A program made the position numbers and the translations under genes. From contig CAZVAQ010000043.1 of assembly GCA_964625145.1 (NCBI GenBank), positions 1 through 23,821 of the forward strand: a stretch of DNA of 23,821 nucleotides. Direction: 5' to 3'. Every line of letters begins with the position of its first letter. Positions within the stretch are counted from its first letter, which is position 1. Source of the stretch: CAYTRP01 sp964625145. Lineage in GTDB: Bacteria; Sumerlaeota; Sumerlaeia; SLMS01; JAHLLQ01. The notes below the pieces were generated by a model, which saw only the letters and a list, made by a program, of their open reading frames with translations, did no database searches and had not been told where the DNA came from. Below are positions 23,295-23,821 of the stretch, piece after piece.

Positions 23295-23821
23295 TTCGCC
23301 GTCGGAGAGCGCACCTATCTCCGCCCCATCGAACCCGCCGACGCGCCCGTCGTCGCCGCCTGCAACAATGATCCCGACGTGCGCGTCACCTTCTTCACCA
23401 ATGTCCCCGTCTCCCTCCATGCGCAGGAGCATCGCATCGCCGAGCTCTACAAACCCGGTGCCGACTATATCCCCTTCATCATCGCGCTGAGGGAAGACGA
23501 TAGCGCCATCGGCGTCACCGCCTTCCACCGCATTGATTACATCAGCCGCTACGCGATCTATTCAATCTGCATCAGCGACGCGGCCCAGCGCGGTCATGGC
23601 CATGGCATCGAGGTCACCAACCTCATGCTCGCCTATGGCTTCGACGTGCTCAACCTGCACCGCATCGAACTGAAGACCTGGACCGGCAACGCCGCCGCCG
23701 CCCGCGCCTACGAGAAGTGCGGCTTCCAGCACGAAGGCCTGCTCCGCCAAGCCATGCGCCACGATGGTGAGTGGTGCGACTTCCATGTCATGGCCATGCT
23801 CGAGCATGAATGGCGGGGGCG
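23283..23821 (+). CDS. GNAT-family acetyltransferase (RimJ/RimL-like), 3' end outside window
   Basis: An open frame from the ATG at 23283 runs off the right end without a stop, giving 179 codons. It reads MRNAFAVGERTYLRPIEPAD at the start. Acetyl-CoA-binding motif A is at QRGHGHGIEVTNLMLAYGF (R/Q-x-x-G-x-G type), followed by LHRIELKTWTGNAAAARAYE and KCGFQHEGLLRQAMRHDGEW, which is the RimJ/RimL pattern of N-acetyltransferases. The acceptor (ribosomal protein N-terminus, antibiotic, spermidine or other) cannot be told. The only good Shine-Dalgarno is spaced for the upstream ATG at 23269, in a different frame, so translation may start through the 5-codon mini-frame. The normal family length is about 170-190 residues, so the gene probably ends just past the window. 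Confidence 0.9.
   Translation, partial: MRNAFAVGERTYLRPIEPADAPVVAACNNDPDVRVTFFTNVPVSLHAQEHRIAELYKPGADYIPFIIALREDDSAIGVTAFHRIDYISRYAIYSICISDAAQRGHGHGIEVTNLMLAYGFDVLNLHRIELKTWTGNAAAARAYEKCGFQHEGLLRQAMRHDGEWCDFHVMAMLEHEWRG

Overview
This is a high-GC, gene-dense chromosomal window from a diderm bacterium. The outer membrane is inferred from an HldD-type ADP-heptose epimerase (LPS core heptose) and two predicted lipoproteins. There are no phage genes, transposases, rRNAs, tRNAs or CRISPR arrays. The mix of genes (UvrA, GH38 alpha-mannosidase, a large modular amidase, FHA-GAF-HD-GYP, SpoIID) and the dispersed short repeats suggest an under-cultured environmental lineage, perhaps near Sumerlaeota or the Planctomycetes. 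That placement is a guess.

Layout. 1-40: intrinsic terminator of a gene left of the window. 52-1570 (minus): an overlapping pair of membrane proteins, one HTTM-like. 1865-2302 (plus): a small BamE/SmpA-like lipoprotein. 2408-5281 (plus): uvrA. 5298-5425: an inverted pair of REP-like hairpins, one of which recurs at 59-77. 5440-9985 (minus): two overlapping sugar ABC transporter genes of unusual build. One is a membrane-anchored solute-binding protein fused to a MalF-type permease; the other is a MalG-type permease with about 300 extra residues in its first external loop. 10119-13322 (plus, divergent): a GH38 alpha-mannosidase without a signal peptide. 13359-14381: hldD. 14473-15918: an orphan sensor histidine kinase. 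15983-18430: a secreted amidase_3 protein split by a golvesin-like domain. 18436-18852: a RidA-family protein that appears to lack the usual catalytic Arg. 18853-19085: heptamer-repeat region. 19152-19715: ilvH. 19869-21482: FHA-GAF-HD-GYP. 21489-21684 (minus): photolyase remnant with its core deleted. 21793-23148 (minus): SpoIID-type lipoprotein. 23283-end (plus): GNAT acetyltransferase cut by the window edge.

How it fits together. The transporter and the divergent cytoplasmic mannosidase look like one uptake-and-cleavage unit for mannose-containing oligosaccharides; its ATPase must lie elsewhere. The amidase and the SpoIID protein could act in sequence on peptidoglycan: one strips stem peptides, the other cuts denuded glycan. 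The most distinctive items are the MalE-MalF fusion with its enlarged MalG partner, the photolyase collapsed at a microhomology, and two classes of short repeat, REPIN-like hairpins and RAAGGMT/GAATTAT heptamers.
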